Notes: a model not told the origin generated them from the letters alone. A stretch of 64,000 nucleotides of DNA from Halorubrum sp. Atlit-26R (GCF_003666015.1 NZ_QPLT01000006.1:62001-126000), one strand, 5' to 3'. Shown: positions 44,198 through 54,307, counted from the stretch's first letter. Program-made: numbers and translations.

Positions 44198-44620
44198 TCA
44201 GTCGAACTCGTCGACGAGCACGAAGAGGTAGCCGACGACCGCGAGGTCGAGCGCGAGCGCGGCCGCGGGGGCGACGAGGCCGCCGCCGCCCCGGAGCGCG
44301 AAGAGGAGTTCGCCCGTCGACACCATGGCGCCGACGCCGAAGAACAGGAAGGTGAGCCCGAGCGCCCGGGGGCTGCGTCGGCGGAGGCCGAGCGCGGCCC
44401 AGCATTTCACGGCCCCGATCGCGGCGACCGGGACCCCGATCAGGAACAGCGGACTCGCGACCAGCGCCAGTCCGCCGACGAGGTCCGCGAGCCCGCTGAT
44501 CAGCGCGAGCGCGACGACCAGCGTGACGCCGAGCCGACGGTCGGATTCGTCGTCGTTCCGATCGTCGTCGGACGAGGAGGACCGCCGGTCGCGGCGTCGC
44601 TCGGCTTCGTGGAGGGACAT
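44198..44620 (-). CDS. Small four-helix membrane protein, function unknown
   Basis: A 140-residue protein. A charged cytoplasmic N-terminus (residues 1-30, rich in R, S and D) precedes about four membrane helices (about 33-60, 62-80, 86-106 and 115-136). No catalytic motif is visible. It lies downstream of the copper ATPase on the same strand with a 61-bp gap and may be read from that transcript. Confidence 0.7.
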   Translation of the reverse strand: MSLHEAERRRDRRSSSSDDDRNDDESDRRLGVTLVVALALISGLADLVGGLALVASPLFLIGVPVAAIGAVKCWAALGLRRRSPRALGLTFLFFGVGAMVSTGELLFALRGGGGLVAPAAALALDLAVVGYLFVLVDEFD

Positions 44621-44681
44621 GCGCGGCGCCACGGCCGGGACTGAAAAGTGCCTTCCGTTCGCGGCCGCGGGCGCCGCCCGC

Positions 44682-47240
44682 TCAGTCGTCGGCCAGCAGC
44701 GCCCGCGAGGAGTTCGTCACCACGAGCAGGCTCGACGCGCCCATCGCGACGGCGGCGAAGAGGGGGTTCAGCAGTCCGGTCGCCGCGAGCGGGATGGCGA
44801 CCGCGTTGTAGCAGAACGCCCAGCCGATGTTCCCCTTCACGCGCCGGCCGGCCGCCCGCGCGAGCTCGAAGACGGTCGCCACGGAGCCGAGGTCGTCGTC
44901 GACGATCGCCACGTCGGCGGCGTCGGCCGCCATCGCGGTGCCGCCGCCGAGCGCGATCCCGAGGTCCGCCGCCGCGAGCGCCGGCGCGTCGTTGGTGCCG
45001 TCGCCCACCATCACGGTGACGCCGCGCTCCTTCAGCCGCCCGACGGCCTCGGCCTTCCCCTCCGGCGGCACGCCGGCGAACACGGACGAGACGGCATCGT
45101 GCTCGGCGAACACCGTCGCGGCGCGCTCGTCGTCGCCGGTGAGCACGATCACCTCGACGCCAGACTCGTCGAGAGCCGTCACCGTCTCCTCCCACCCGTC
45201 GCGCAGCTCGTCGCCCACCACCGCGAACCCCTCGGCCGCGCCGTCGCGGCCGACCGCCACCGGGACGCGGCCCACGTCGCGCGCGTCGGCGACCGCCTCG
45301 CGGATCTCGTCGGGGACGGTCCACCCGCGCTCGTCGAACAGGTCGGGGTGACCGACGACGACCTCGACGCCGTCGACGACGCCGGAGACGCCCCGGGCGT
45401 GGCTCTCGAACGACTCGACGGCGGGAGCGTTTCCTCCCTCGCCGGTCCCGGAGTCGACGGCTTCCGCGCCGCCGTCGGCGACCGCCGGCGTCGCGCCGTC
45501 GTCCGCCGCCTCGCCGGGACCGGCGTCGGCCGCGCCCGCCGCGGACCGCGCCGCGGCGATCGCCTGCCCGACGGGGTGCGCGGACCGCGATTCGAGGGCG
45601 GCCGCGAGCCGGAGCAGGTCGTCGTCGACTCGGCGGTCGATCAGCCGCATCTCGCCGGTCGTCAGCGTCCCGGTCTTGTCGAAGACGACCGTGTCGGCGT
45701 CGCGGATCCGCTCGAAGACGGTATCGTCGAACACGACGATGCTGCGTTCGAGGGCGTCGCGGATCCCGGCGGCGACCGCGAGCGGCGTCGCCAAGCCGAG
45801 CGCGCACGGACACGAGACGATCAGCACCGTCAGCCCGACGAGCATCGCGTCGGTTGGGGCGCCGCCGAGCGCGAGCGACGCGCCGGCGGCGACGGCGGCG
45901 ATGACGAGGACGGCCGGGACGAAGACGGTCGCGAGCCGGTCGGCGAGCTTCTGGACGCCGTGGTTCCCGCTCTGGAGGTCGTAGACGAGCTCCGCGACGC
46001 GGTCGAGGCTGGAGGTCGCGTCCGGCCCCACCGCGACCGTGAGTGAGCCGTCGGCGACGACGGAGCCGCCGACGACCGGGTCGCCGGCGACCTTTTGGAC
46101 CGGGAGCGACTCGCCGGTAACGACCGACTCGTCGACCGCGGCGTCGCCGTCGACCGCCTCGCCGTCGACGGGGACCCGCTCGCCGGCGCGCACGAGGAGC
46201 CGGTCGCCCGGGTCGAGCGCGTCGACCGCGACCGACTCGGTGTCGCCGTCGGCGGTCAGCCGCCGCGCGTCGTCGACCTGAACCGCGGTGACCTCGGAGA
46301 GCAGCTCCGTCGCCCGGTCTTTCACCGAGTCCTCGTAGTGGTTCCCCACCGTGACGATGACGATGATCGCGACGGTCACGTCGTAGTAGATCGAGGGCGA
46401 CTCGACGAAGATCACGGCGAGCGTGCTGTAGAGGTACGCGCTCACCGCCGCGATGGCGACGAGGAGGTCCATGTTCGGCGAGCGCGTCTTCGCGCTGACG
46501 TAGGCGCCCCGGAGGATCGGCTTCCCGGTGAAGAAGAGGACGATGGTCGTGAGGACGGCGATGACGATGAAGAAGTACGTGCCCGAGGTCGACGCCATCG
46601 CCTCGTTGAGGTAGTCGAGGGTCCGCTGGTCGTAGAACGGGAACGCGAAGTACGTCGGGTAGATGAGGACGATGTACTGCAGCATGACGGCCATCCCGAC
46701 GAGGACGCCCGCCGCGAGCCGCGCGGTCGCCATGTTGCTCGCCTGCCGCCGCGCGAAGGCGTCGTCTCGGGCGTACGCGCTGTACCCGAGGCCGCTCACC
46801 GTCTCCGTGAGGTCGTCGACGGTGACCGCGTCGGGGTCGCGGTCGATCCGCACCGTGTCGGTGACGTAGCTCGCGCTCGCGCCGCTGACGCCGTCGGCGT
46901 CGGTCGCCACCGTCTCGATGAACGCCTCGCAGGTCGCGCAGTGCATCCCGTCGACCTCCAGGTACGTCGCCTCGTGGCCGTCGGGGACGTCGCGGTCGCC
47001 GTCGGCGGACCCCTCGCCGTCCTCCGCGGCGCCGTCCCGCTCCCGCCGCCGCTCGCGGACCGCGTCGGCGTCCACGTCGACGTCGCCGAGGGCGCCGTAC
47101 ACGTCCCGGCAGCCGGTACAGCAGAACCGGTTGCCGTCGTCATCGGTGACGTCGACGCCCTCGGTCGGGAGCTCGCAGAGGGTACACGCGGCGGGGCCGC
47201 CGTTCCCGCCTTCGATCGGAGACGGGGCCGTCTCGCTCAT
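44682..47240 (-). CDS. FixI/CcoI-type copper P1B-ATPase
   Basis: An 852-residue copper-translocating ATPase. An N-terminal cysteine cluster (Cys19, Cys22, Cys40, Cys41, Cys44) precedes the heavy-metal domain GMHCATC (Cys101, Cys104). Membrane helices flank the CPC motif at 477-479. The phosphorylation site is Asp521 in DKTGTLT, followed by SAHPVG and MVGDGTNDAPAL. The cysteine cluster ahead of the HMA domain is typical of FixI/CcoI, which load copper for cytochrome oxidase assembly, rather than the detoxifying CopA. It starts one base after the stop of the TauE/SafE-like gene, in an operon with that gene and halocyanin. Confidence 0.93.
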   Translation of the reverse strand: MSETAPSPIEGGNGGPAACTLCELPTEGVDVTDDDGNRFCCTGCRDVYGALGDVDVDADAVRERRRERDGAAEDGEGSADGDRDVPDGHEATYLEVDGMHCATCEAFIETVATDADGVSGASASYVTDTVRIDRDPDAVTVDDLTETVSGLGYSAYARDDAFARRQASNMATARLAAGVLVGMAVMLQYIVLIYPTYFAFPFYDQRTLDYLNEAMASTSGTYFFIVIAVLTTIVLFFTGKPILRGAYVSAKTRSPNMDLLVAIAAVSAYLYSTLAVIFVESPSIYYDVTVAIIVIVTVGNHYEDSVKDRATELLSEVTAVQVDDARRLTADGDTESVAVDALDPGDRLLVRAGERVPVDGEAVDGDAAVDESVVTGESLPVQKVAGDPVVGGSVVADGSLTVAVGPDATSSLDRVAELVYDLQSGNHGVQKLADRLATVFVPAVLVIAAVAAGASLALGGAPTDAMLVGLTVLIVSCPCALGLATPLAVAAGIRDALERSIVVFDDTVFERIRDADTVVFDKTGTLTTGEMRLIDRRVDDDLLRLAAALESRSAHPVGQAIAAARSAAGAADAGPGEAADDGATPAVADGGAEAVDSGTGEGGNAPAVESFESHARGVSGVVDGVEVVVGHPDLFDERGWTVPDEIREAVADARDVGRVPVAVGRDGAAEGFAVVGDELRDGWEETVTALDESGVEVIVLTGDDERAATVFAEHDAVSSVFAGVPPEGKAEAVGRLKERGVTVMVGDGTNDAPALAAADLGIALGGGTAMAADAADVAIVDDDLGSVATVFELARAAGRRVKGNIGWAFCYNAVAIPLAATGLLNPLFAAVAMGASSLLVVTNSSRALLADD

Positions 47241-47241
47241 C

Positions 47242-48078
47242 TTACATACCCCCCATCATCCCGGCGTCGAGCGGGTTCCAGAACGGGAGCCGCGGGTGCG
47301 GCACGTGAATCCCGACGGACATCAGCCCGTGGGCGAACAGCACGTAGCCGAGCGCCACGAACGCGACGCCGAGCAGCCGGTGGATCCGGCGGCGGTGAAC
47401 CGGGCCGACGCTCTCGATCAGGGTGCCGTACGCGAAAACGGCCGGGATCGTCCCGAGCCCGAGCGCGCCGAGCGCGACCCCGCCCGCGACCGCCGAGCCG
47501 CTGGCGAACGCGTACAGGTACGCCGGGTAGAGGATCGGACAGGGGAGCAGCCCGTGGACCGCGCCGAGCGCGACGATCCCGGGACCGTTGGCGAGGCGGT
47601 CGACGCGCCCGGTGAGCCACCCCGTGACGCGTTCGAGCCCGGGGAGGTGGACCCCGCCGGTCGCGCCGCCGAGGAGGTATCGAATGCCGACGAGGATCAC
47701 GGCCGCGCCGACGAGGAGCCCGACCCCACCGCGGACGGTCTCGGCGGCGCCCGTCAGGGTCGCGGTGGTGACGAGGACCGCGCCGCCGAGCGCGCCGAGG
47801 AGGGTCCCGATCGTCGCGTAGCTCGCCGCGCGCCCGAGGTTGAACAGGGCGTGCTGGCGGACCTCGTAGGTCGTCAGGTGTCCCTCGCGGCCGGAGGTCC
47901 CGCTCGCAGTGCGCGCGGCGCCCGCCGCGCCGCCGTCGGTCCGCCCGGCGTCGGCGTCCATCCGGCTCGCGTACACCGTGACGAGCGGGCCGCACATCCC
48001 GATACAGTGGGCGCCGCCGAGCAGCCCGATCGCGAGGAACAGCAGGACGTCCGTCCCGAGGAGCGGCGAGAGGGCCAT
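47242..48078 (-). CDS. TauE/SafE-like (UreH/DsbD-type) membrane protein
   Basis: A 278-residue protein with about six membrane helices. It has the paired motifs GGAHCIGMCGP (about 21-31) and GAVHGLLPCPILYPAYLYAF (second repeat), each with a cysteine. Such proteins accompany FixI-type ATPases in cytochrome oxidase maturation clusters and are thought to move copper or reducing equivalents. It lies between halocyanin and the ATPase gene, which fits a copper delivery module. Confidence 0.85.
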   Translation of the reverse strand: MALSPLLGTDVLLFLAIGLLGGAHCIGMCGPLVTVYASRMDADAGRTDGGAAGAARTASGTSGREGHLTTYEVRQHALFNLGRAASYATIGTLLGALGGAVLVTTATLTGAAETVRGGVGLLVGAAVILVGIRYLLGGATGGVHLPGLERVTGWLTGRVDRLANGPGIVALGAVHGLLPCPILYPAYLYAFASGSAVAGGVALGALGLGTIPAVFAYGTLIESVGPVHRRRIHRLLGVAFVALGYVLFAHGLMSVGIHVPHPRLPFWNPLDAGMMGGM

Positions 48079-48187
48079 GAAGATCAGTCACCACCTGTTC
48101 GGCGCGCGGGCGGAAACGGGTTTCGGCGGACGGAGTCGCCGGAGCGGGCCGCGGTTGGTCGGACGGAGTCGAGACGGGCCACGCCGA

Positions 48188-48613
48188 TCACTCCTCCACG
48201 ACGACGGTTCCGAACATCCCGCCCTCGCGGTGGGGGATACAGACGTACTCGTAGGCGCCGGGAACGGTGAAGGTGTGCTCGAAGCGGTCGCCGTTCTCCA
48301 TCCTGCCGCCGAAGTCGGACTGCCACGCGGACAGCGCGGTCTCGTAGTCGTCGAAGCCGCCGGAGGCGAAGAACTCCGCGTCGTCCGGGATCCCGCCCGC
48401 GGTCGCGGTGACCGTGTGCGACCGCGCGCTCGTGTTCTCCCAGACGACGGTGTCGCCGACCGAGACCGTTATCTGCCGGGGCTGGTACGCGGTCGCGAGC
48501 ATGCCGACGTCGTAGTCCGGCTCGCCGCCGACGCCCGCGCAGCCGGCGAGGGCGACCCCGGCCGCCGCGCTCCCGACGGCGCCCGTCCGCCGGAGGAACC
48601 GTCTGCGATACAT
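48188..48613 (-). CDS. Halocyanin lipoprotein (blue copper protein)
   Basis: A 141-residue exported electron carrier. A twin-arginine signal (RRRFLRRTG) ends in lipobox LAGC with Cys25 as the lipid-modified residue. Copper ligands His66, Cys125, His128 and Met133 are present. The start is the ATG at 48613; the frame upstream is low-complexity. It heads the copper operon (109 bp to the next gene), so it may be the copper protein served by the ATPase. Confidence 0.92.
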   Translation of the reverse strand: MYRRRFLRRTGAVGSAAAGVALAGCAGVGGEPDYDVGMLATAYQPRQITVSVGDTVVWENTSARSHTVTATAGGIPDDAEFFASGGFDDYETALSAWQSDFGGRMENGDRFEHTFTVPGAYEYVCIPHREGGMFGTVVVEE

Positions 48614-48734
48614 ACCCCATCTGGGGGCCTGAACGGTTTCAATACCGCGGTCGCCCCCGCCGCGTGAGAACGGATTTCGGGCTCCGGACGCGGGGCGAGC
48701 CGACCCCGACGCGCCGGGGCGACCGCGGCCGGCC

Positions 48735-49514
48735 TCACCCGCCGACGAGGTCATCGAAGACGCGGCGCTGCGCCGCCGCGAGGTGTTCCGAGAAGGTCGC
48801 GCGGGCGATGCCGATCGCGTCGGCCACCTCGGTCGCGCTCGCTCCGCGCGGATGCTCGAAGTAGCCGAGCCGGTGGGCGGTCCGGACCACCTCCCGCTGG
48901 CGCTCCGTGAGCCGCCCCCGGTCGACGACGACCGGGTCCGAGCGGGTGTCGGCCCCGCCGGAGCTGGTGAGCCGTTCGAGTCGGACCGAGCCGCCGGTCG
49001 CCTCCAGCGCGTCGATCACGTCGCCCAGCGGGTCGGCCGCGGGCAGGGAGAGCCCGAGCCGAACGCGGTCGGGCGCCGTCCGGACCGTGACCGACGAGAC
49101 GGGGTAGCCGAGCGACTCGACGGCGTCGGACGGGAACTGGTCCGGCACCCGACTCCGGCAGCGGTAGACGAACTCGTCGCCCCCGTCGAAGACGAGTTCG
49201 GCGTCGACGGCGCGGTCGGCGCGGAACTGCGAGACGGCGGCGCCGTCGACGCGGACGCGGTCGACGTCCTCCGCGACTGCGCCCGGTGGCAGCGCCTCCG
49301 CCACAGGTGCGGGCGTCGGGTCGCGGACCACGACCTCGACGCGGACGCCGGCGTCGCCGGAGCCGCCCCGACCGGTGGACCGCCCGGCGCCCCGCGTCGC
49401 GTCCGAGCCGCTCCGGGCCGCGTCCGAGGTGCCACCGCCGTCGGAGCCCGAGGGGCCGGCCGACTCCGGGCGTTCGGCGCGACTGGAGTCGGACGACCGC
49501 GACCGCTGTCCCAT
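48735..49514 (-). CDS. HTH-10 family (Bat-like) transcription regulator
   Basis: A 259-residue regulator. A serine/glycine/arginine-rich first 50 residues is followed by an HTH-10-associated ligand or sensor region (about 55-190). The C-terminus is a helix-turn-helix of the Bat type: LTERQREVVRTAHRLGYFEHPRG then ASATEVADAIGIARATFSEHLAAAQRRV (about 205-253). It stands upstream of the copper operon and divergent from crtI, and either could be its target. Confidence 0.87.
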   Translation of the reverse strand: MGQRSRSSDSSRAERPESAGPSGSDGGGTSDAARSGSDATRGAGRSTGRGGSGDAGVRVEVVVRDPTPAPVAEALPPGAVAEDVDRVRVDGAAVSQFRADRAVDAELVFDGGDEFVYRCRSRVPDQFPSDAVESLGYPVSSVTVRTAPDRVRLGLSLPAADPLGDVIDALEATGGSVRLERLTSSGGADTRSDPVVVDRGRLTERQREVVRTAHRLGYFEHPRGASATEVADAIGIARATFSEHLAAAQRRVFDDLVGG

Positions 49515-49648
49515 ATGCCGATCTCGTGGTCGAAGCCGGAAAAAGAGGAACCCGAACGAGTACGCCTCGCGGCGGACCGGCGGCCCGCTTCATAAAGTCC
49601 CGTCGAGAGTTGGCAACGACTCACACGGCGCGAGTCCCTACCGTACCC

Positions 49649-51184
49649 ATGAGCGACGAGTCGCTCCGCGGGGAGTCGGTCGGAGTGGTCGGCGGCGGCG
49701 TCGGCGGGCTCTCCGCGGCGGCCTACCTCGCGGCCGCCGGCGCGGAGGTGACGGTGTACGAGCGGGCCGAGCACGTCGGGGGCGTCGCCGGGCGGCTGGA
49801 GCTCGACGGGTTCCGGTTCGACACCGGCCCGTCGTGGTACCTGCTGCCGGGCCTGTTCGAACGGTTCTTCGACGACTTCGGCCGGTCGCCGGAGAACTTC
49901 TACGAGTTGGAGCGGCTCGACCCGCACTACCGCGTGTTCTGGGACGACGGCGACCGCGCCGACGTCCCCGCCGACACCGCGGCCGCCGCCGACCTGTTCG
50001 AGTCGTACGAGGACGGGGCGGGAGCGGCGTTCCGCGAGTACCTCGACGACGCGGAGCGGGCGTACGACGCCGGCATGGAGCGGTTCGTGCTCCCCGGGCG
50101 GTCGCGCTTCCGCGACTACCTCTCGCTGGACGTCCTCGCCGGGGGGCGGGAGCTGGACCTCTTGTCCAGCCTCGACGAGCGGGTCCGGTCGTACGTCGAC
50201 CACCCGAAGCTCAGGCAGCTGTTAGAGTACACGCTCGTCTTCCTCGGCGGGTCGCCGCACAACACGCCGGCGCTGTACCAGCTGATGAGCCACGTCGACT
50301 ACGGGCTCGGCGTCTACTACCCGATGGGCGGGATGTACGAGGTGATCGAGGCCGTCGAGACGGTCGCCCGCGACGCCGGCGCCGACGTTCACACGGGCGT
50401 CGAGGTGACGGGGCTGGAGCCGATCGACGGCGGCGTCGAGGCCGAGCTCGGCGGCGACCGCTACGTCCACGACCGGGTGGTCTGTAACGCGCCGCCCGCG
50501 CACGTCGAGCGCGAGCTGCTCCCCGAGGGGACGGTGCCGCGGCTCGGCGACTACTGGGACCGGCGGACGTACGGCCCCTCGGCGCACCTGCTGTACCTCG
50601 GCGTCGAGGGCGAGCTGCCGGAGTTAGAGCACCACACGCTCGCGCTCCCGACGGACTGGGACCCGCACTTCGCGGCCGTCTTCGACGACCCCGCGTGGCC
50701 GACCGGGGAGACGGAGCCGGTCGTGTACGTGAACGTCCCGTCGCGGACGGACCCGTCGGTCGCCCCCGACGGCCACGAGGCGGTCGTGACGCTCGTGCCG
50801 CTCGCTCCGGGGCTCGACGACACGCCGGAGCGGCGGGCGGCGCTCAGGGAGCGCGTCCTCGACGCGGTGGCCTCGCGGGCCGGCGTCGACCTCCGCGACC
50901 GGATCGTCGCCGAGGAGTCGGTCTGCGTCTCCGAGTTCGCGGGGCAGTTCGACCAGCCCGGCGGGAGCGCGCTCGGGCTCGCCCACACGATGCGACAGAC
51001 CGGGCCGCTCCGTCCCGGACCGCGCGTCCGCGGGACCGACCGGCTCTACTACGTCGGCGGGAGCGCGAACCCCGGGATCGGCGTGCCGATGTGCCTGCTC
51101 GGAGGCGAGCATTGCGCGGCCGCGGTCGAGGCGGACGCGGCCGGTGGGGGGCCCTTCGACCGGCTGCCGCTGGTGGGTCAGTGA
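49649..51184 (+). CDS. crtI: Phytoene desaturase-like FAD oxidoreductase (carotenoid biosynthesis)
   Basis: A 511-residue flavoprotein. The FAD dinucleotide motif GVVGGGVGGLSAAAYLAAAGAEV lies at the N-terminus (about 10-32), followed by RLELDGFRFDTGPSWYLLP. The C-terminal YYVGGSANPGIGVPMCLLGG is the carotenoid-desaturase signature. It should introduce double bases into phytoene on the route to lycopene, bacterioruberin and, through beta-carotene, retinal. Haloarchaea hold several CrtI paralogues, so the exact step is uncertain. It sits just upstream of the halorhodopsin gene. Confidence 0.88.
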   Translation: MSDESLRGESVGVVGGGVGGLSAAAYLAAAGAEVTVYERAEHVGGVAGRLELDGFRFDTGPSWYLLPGLFERFFDDFGRSPENFYELERLDPHYRVFWDDGDRADVPADTAAAADLFESYEDGAGAAFREYLDDAERAYDAGMERFVLPGRSRFRDYLSLDVLAGGRELDLLSSLDERVRSYVDHPKLRQLLEYTLVFLGGSPHNTPALYQLMSHVDYGLGVYYPMGGMYEVIEAVETVARDAGADVHTGVEVTGLEPIDGGVEAELGGDRYVHDRVVCNAPPAHVERELLPEGTVPRLGDYWDRRTYGPSAHLLYLGVEGELPELEHHTLALPTDWDPHFAAVFDDPAWPTGETEPVVYVNVPSRTDPSVAPDGHEAVVTLVPLAPGLDDTPERRAALRERVLDAVASRAGVDLRDRIVAEESVCVSEFAGQFDQPGGSALGLAHTMRQTGPLRPGPRVRGTDRLYYVGGSANPGIGVPMCLLGGEHCAAAVEADAAGGGPFDRLPLVGQ

Positions 51185-51322
51185 GTGGCGCCGGGAAGGG
51201 CGGAGCAGAACGGAGCGGAGAGGAGGAGAGAATGGCGGGGACGAACAAAACGCCCGTCCACAGTTAGTGAGAAGAGAAGAAATATTTCGAAAAACAGGTC
51301 GCGAGATCGAAAACGGTTAGAA

Positions 51323-51358
51323 AACCTTACCAGTAAGGTTAGTACATTTAATAAATAC
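51323..51358 (+). promoter_or_regulatory. hop promoter with operator-like inverted repeat
   Basis: A perfect inverted repeat AACCTTA-CCAG-TAAGGTT (51323-51340) lies next to a TATA element ATTTAATAAATA (51346-51357), 23-34 bp before the hop ATG. The surrounding 120 bp is unusually AT-rich. The left half ACCTTAC loosely resembles the start of the bop activating sequence. Confidence 0.65.
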
Positions 51359-51380
51359 GCCACGTGATTAGCACTGTCGC

Positions 51381-52253
51381 ATGATCGAAACAGCAGCGGC
51401 TGACTTACTCGCAAGCGGAACAGTCCCGCTCGAAATGACCCAGACCGAGATATTCCAGTTCATTCAGAGCAACACGCTGTTGAGCGCGTCGCTCTGGGTG
51501 AACATCGCCCTCGCGGGCCTGTCGATCCTCCTGTTCGTCTACATGGGACGGAACGTGGAGGACCCCCGGGCACAGCTGATCTTCGTCGCGACCCTGATGG
51601 TACCGCTGGTGTCCATCTCCAGTTACACGGGGCTCGTCTCCGGACTCACCGTCAGCTTCCTCGAGATGCCGGCGGGACACGCGCTCGCCGGCGCGGGCGC
51701 CGGCCCCGAAGGCGGCGTGTTCACCCCGTGGGGCCGATACCTCACGTGGGCGTTCTCGACGCCGATGATCCTCGTCGCGCTCGGCCTGCTCGCCGGGTCG
51801 AACCTGAGCAAGCTGTTCACCGCCGTGGTGGCCGACGTCGGGATGTGTATCACCGGGCTCGCGGCCGCGCTGACCACGTCCTCCCTCCTGCTGCGGTGGG
51901 TCTGGTACGCGATCAGCTGCGCGTTCTTCGTCGTCGTCCTCTACATCCTGCTCGCCGAGTGGGCGCGGGACGCGGAGGTCGCCGGCACCGCGGACATCTT
52001 CAACACGCTGAAGGTGCTCACCGTGGTCCTCTGGCTCGGCTACCCGATCTTCTGGGCGCTCGGCGCGGAGGGGATCGCGGTGCTCGACGTCGCGATCACC
52101 TCGTGGGCGTACAGCGGGATGGACATCATCGCGAAGTACCTCTTCGCGTTCCTCCTGCTGCGCTGGGTCGTCAACAACGAGCGGACCGTCGCCGACATGG
52201 CGTCCGGCCTCGGCGCGGCCTCGCGCGGCGGCGCGGCGCCCGCCGACGACTGA
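51381..52253 (+). CDS. hop: Halorhodopsin, light-driven chloride pump
   Basis: A 290-residue seven-helix retinal protein that imports chloride in light. Lys252 (MDIIAKY) binds retinal. The position equal to bacteriorhodopsin Asp85 is Thr122 and that of Asp96 is Ala133 (RYLTWAFSTPMILVA), the pattern that defines halorhodopsin, with Arg119 for anion binding. An extended B-C loop (about 93-117) is also typical. It lies 196 bp after crtI with its own promoter. Confidence 0.97.
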   Translation: MIETAAADLLASGTVPLEMTQTEIFQFIQSNTLLSASLWVNIALAGLSILLFVYMGRNVEDPRAQLIFVATLMVPLVSISSYTGLVSGLTVSFLEMPAGHALAGAGAGPEGGVFTPWGRYLTWAFSTPMILVALGLLAGSNLSKLFTAVVADVGMCITGLAAALTTSSLLLRWVWYAISCAFFVVVLYILLAEWARDAEVAGTADIFNTLKVLTVVLWLGYPIFWALGAEGIAVLDVAITSWAYSGMDIIAKYLFAFLLLRWVVNNERTVADMASGLGAASRGGAAPADD

Positions 52254-52353
52254 CCGCGCGATTCGGGCCCTCCGCTCTACTCCGCCCGGAGACGAGCCCG
52301 CGACGGGGAGACCGAGAGAAAAGCGCTAAACCCGCGGCGGCGGTGGAGACGGT

Positions 52354-52692
52354 ATGAAACAGGCCATCGTCGCCCGGACGGACATCGGCATGGGCGAGGG
52401 GAAGCTCGCCGCGCAGGTCGCGCACGCGTCGCTGTCCGCGTACCAGGACGCGGGCAAGCGGGCGCGGAAGAAGTGGCAGGGCGAGGGGCAGAAGAAGGTC
52501 GTGCTGAAGGGGAGCTCCGAGAGCCAGCTGTTCGAACTGGCCGACAAGGCCGACAAGGAGGGGCTTCCGTACGCCATCGTCCGCGACGCCGGTCACACCC
52601 AACTCGAACCGGGCACCGTCACGGCGCTCGCGGTCGGCCCCGCCCGCGACGACAGCGTCGACCGCGTGACCGGCGACCTCTCGCTGTACTAG
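52354..52692 (+). CDS. pth2: Peptidyl-tRNA hydrolase Pth2
   Basis: A 112-residue enzyme that releases peptides from peptidyl-tRNA. The family start [25 protein letters not shown] (2-26), [20 protein letters not shown] and the ending [18 protein letters not shown] are all clear. The gene ends exactly at the first base before the truD ATG (stop TAG, then ATG with no gap), so the two are co-transcribed. Confidence 0.97.
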   Translation: MKQAIVARTDIGMGEGKLAAQVAHASLSAYQDAGKRARKKWQGEGQKKVVLKGSSESQLFELADKADKEGLPYAIVRDAGHTQLEPGTVTALAVGPARDDSVDRVTGDLSLY

Positions 52693-54186
52693 ATGCCCGC
52701 CGATCACGCCCTCCGCGAGTCCCACCCGACCGAGCGCGCGGTCGGCATCGAGTACTACGCCAGCCGCGCCGACGGCATCGGCGGGCGGCTCCGCGAGTCG
52801 CCCGAGGACTTCCGGGTCCGCGAGTTAGAGGCGTTCGACGCGGAGCCGCTCGACGCCGACCCCGGAAGTTACCCCGAGCTCGTCCTCCGGGCGACGCTCC
52901 GCGACTGGGACACGAACGACTTCGCGCGCCGGCTCTCCGACGCGCTCGGAATCAGCCGCGAGCGCGTCTCGTGGGCGGGGACGAAGGACAAGCGCGCGGT
53001 TACCACGCAACTGTTCACGGTCCGCGGGGTCGACGCCGACGACCTCCCCGAGATCCGCGGCGCCGAGATCGAGGCGCTCGGCCGGGCGGGGCGGAGCCTC
53101 TCGTTCGGCGACCTCGCCGGCAACGCCTTCGAGATCCGGGTCGCGGACGCGGTCGACGACGCCCCCGACCGCGTCGCCGCCGCGGTGCGGGATCTCCGGG
53201 CGTTCGCGGGCGACGTAGGTGGGAGCGACGCGAGCGGGGGCGAAGGCGGCGCTACCGACGGCGACGGGCTCCCGATCGAGGCGACCGTCGGCGTCCCGAA
53301 CTACTTCGGCCAGCAGCGGTTCGGCAGCTGGCGGCCGGTGACGCACCTCGTGGGGCTCGCGATCGCACGGGAGGACCCGCGCGAGGCGGTCCGGCTGTAC
53401 GCCGGCAACCCGGCCGAGACGGAGCCCGACGACACCCGGGCCGCGCGCGACCGGGTCGACGCGGCGTTCGGCGTCGGCGGGGGCTCCGAAGCCGACGACG
53501 ACCCCGCCGCCGACGGCACGGGCGACGGCGACTGGGCCGCCTGCCTCGACGCGATCCCCGGCAAGCTCCGGTTCGAGCGCTCGATGGTCCACCGGCTCGC
53601 CGACCGCGACGTCGACCCCGACGCGCCGCCGGACGACGAGGACTGGTGGCACGCCTTAGCGGCGGTGCCCTCGAACCTCCAGCGGCTGTTCGTCAACGCC
53701 GCGCAGTCGTTCCTGTTCAACCGGATCGTCAGCGAGCGGCTGCGCCGCGGGCTCCCGTTCGACCGCCCCGTCGCCGGCGACGTGGTGTGTTTCGCCGACG
53801 GCGACGCGCCCGAAGAGCTGTACGCGCCCGACACCGACCGGCTCCAGCGGGTCGACGCCGACCGGGTCGACGTGGTCTCGCGGCACTGCGAGCGCGGGCG
53901 GGCGTTCGTCACCGCGCCGCTCGTCGGCACCGAGACGGAGCTCGGCGACGGCGAGCCGGGCGAGATCGAGCGCGAGGTCCTCGCCGACGCCGGGATCGAG
54001 CCGGGCGACTTCGCGCTCCCCGGCGAGTTCGACTCCAAGGGGACGCGGCGTGCGATCCTCCTGCGCACGGACCTCGACGCGACGTTCGCGGACGGCGACC
54101 CGCGGTTCGCGTTCGCGCTCCCGAGCGGCTCGTACGCGACCGTGCTGCTCCGCGAGTTCACGAAGCGCGGCCCGCTCGACCTGTGA
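52693..54186 (+). CDS. truD: tRNA pseudouridine synthase TruD
   Basis: A 497-residue enzyme that isomerises uridine 13 of tRNA. The catalytic aspartate lies in [13 protein letters not shown] (about 95-107). NYFGQQRFG (about 200-208) and the substrate-binding [20 protein letters not shown] (about 327-346) are conserved. Acidic inserts around 165-185 and 255-285 make it longer than bacterial TruD. It directly follows pth2. Confidence 0.95.
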   Translation: MPADHALRESHPTERAVGIEYYASRADGIGGRLRESPEDFRVRELEAFDAEPLDADPGSYPELVLRATLRDWDTNDFARRLSDALGISRERVSWAGTKDKRAVTTQLFTVRGVDADDLPEIRGAEIEALGRAGRSLSFGDLAGNAFEIRVADAVDDAPDRVAAAVRDLRAFAGDVGGSDASGGEGGATDGDGLPIEATVGVPNYFGQQRFGSWRPVTHLVGLAIAREDPREAVRLYAGNPAETEPDDTRAARDRVDAAFGVGGGSEADDDPAADGTGDGDWAACLDAIPGKLRFERSMVHRLADRDVDPDAPPDDEDWWHALAAVPSNLQRLFVNAAQSFLFNRIVSERLRRGLPFDRPVAGDVVCFADGDAPEELYAPDTDRLQRVDADRVDVVSRHCERGRAFVTAPLVGTETELGDGEPGEIEREVLADAGIEPGDFALPGEFDSKGTRRAILLRTDLDATFADGDPRFAFALPSGSYATVLLREFTKRGPLDL

Positions 54187-54307
54187 GCGGTCTCAGGCCG
54201 ATATTGATCCGCGTTCGTGTATCATCGAGGGTGTACGACGGCGGAAAACACCACGTCGCTGTGTTCCGTTCCGAGCCGTTTTTGTGCGACAGCCGTCAAT
54301 CGGTGCT

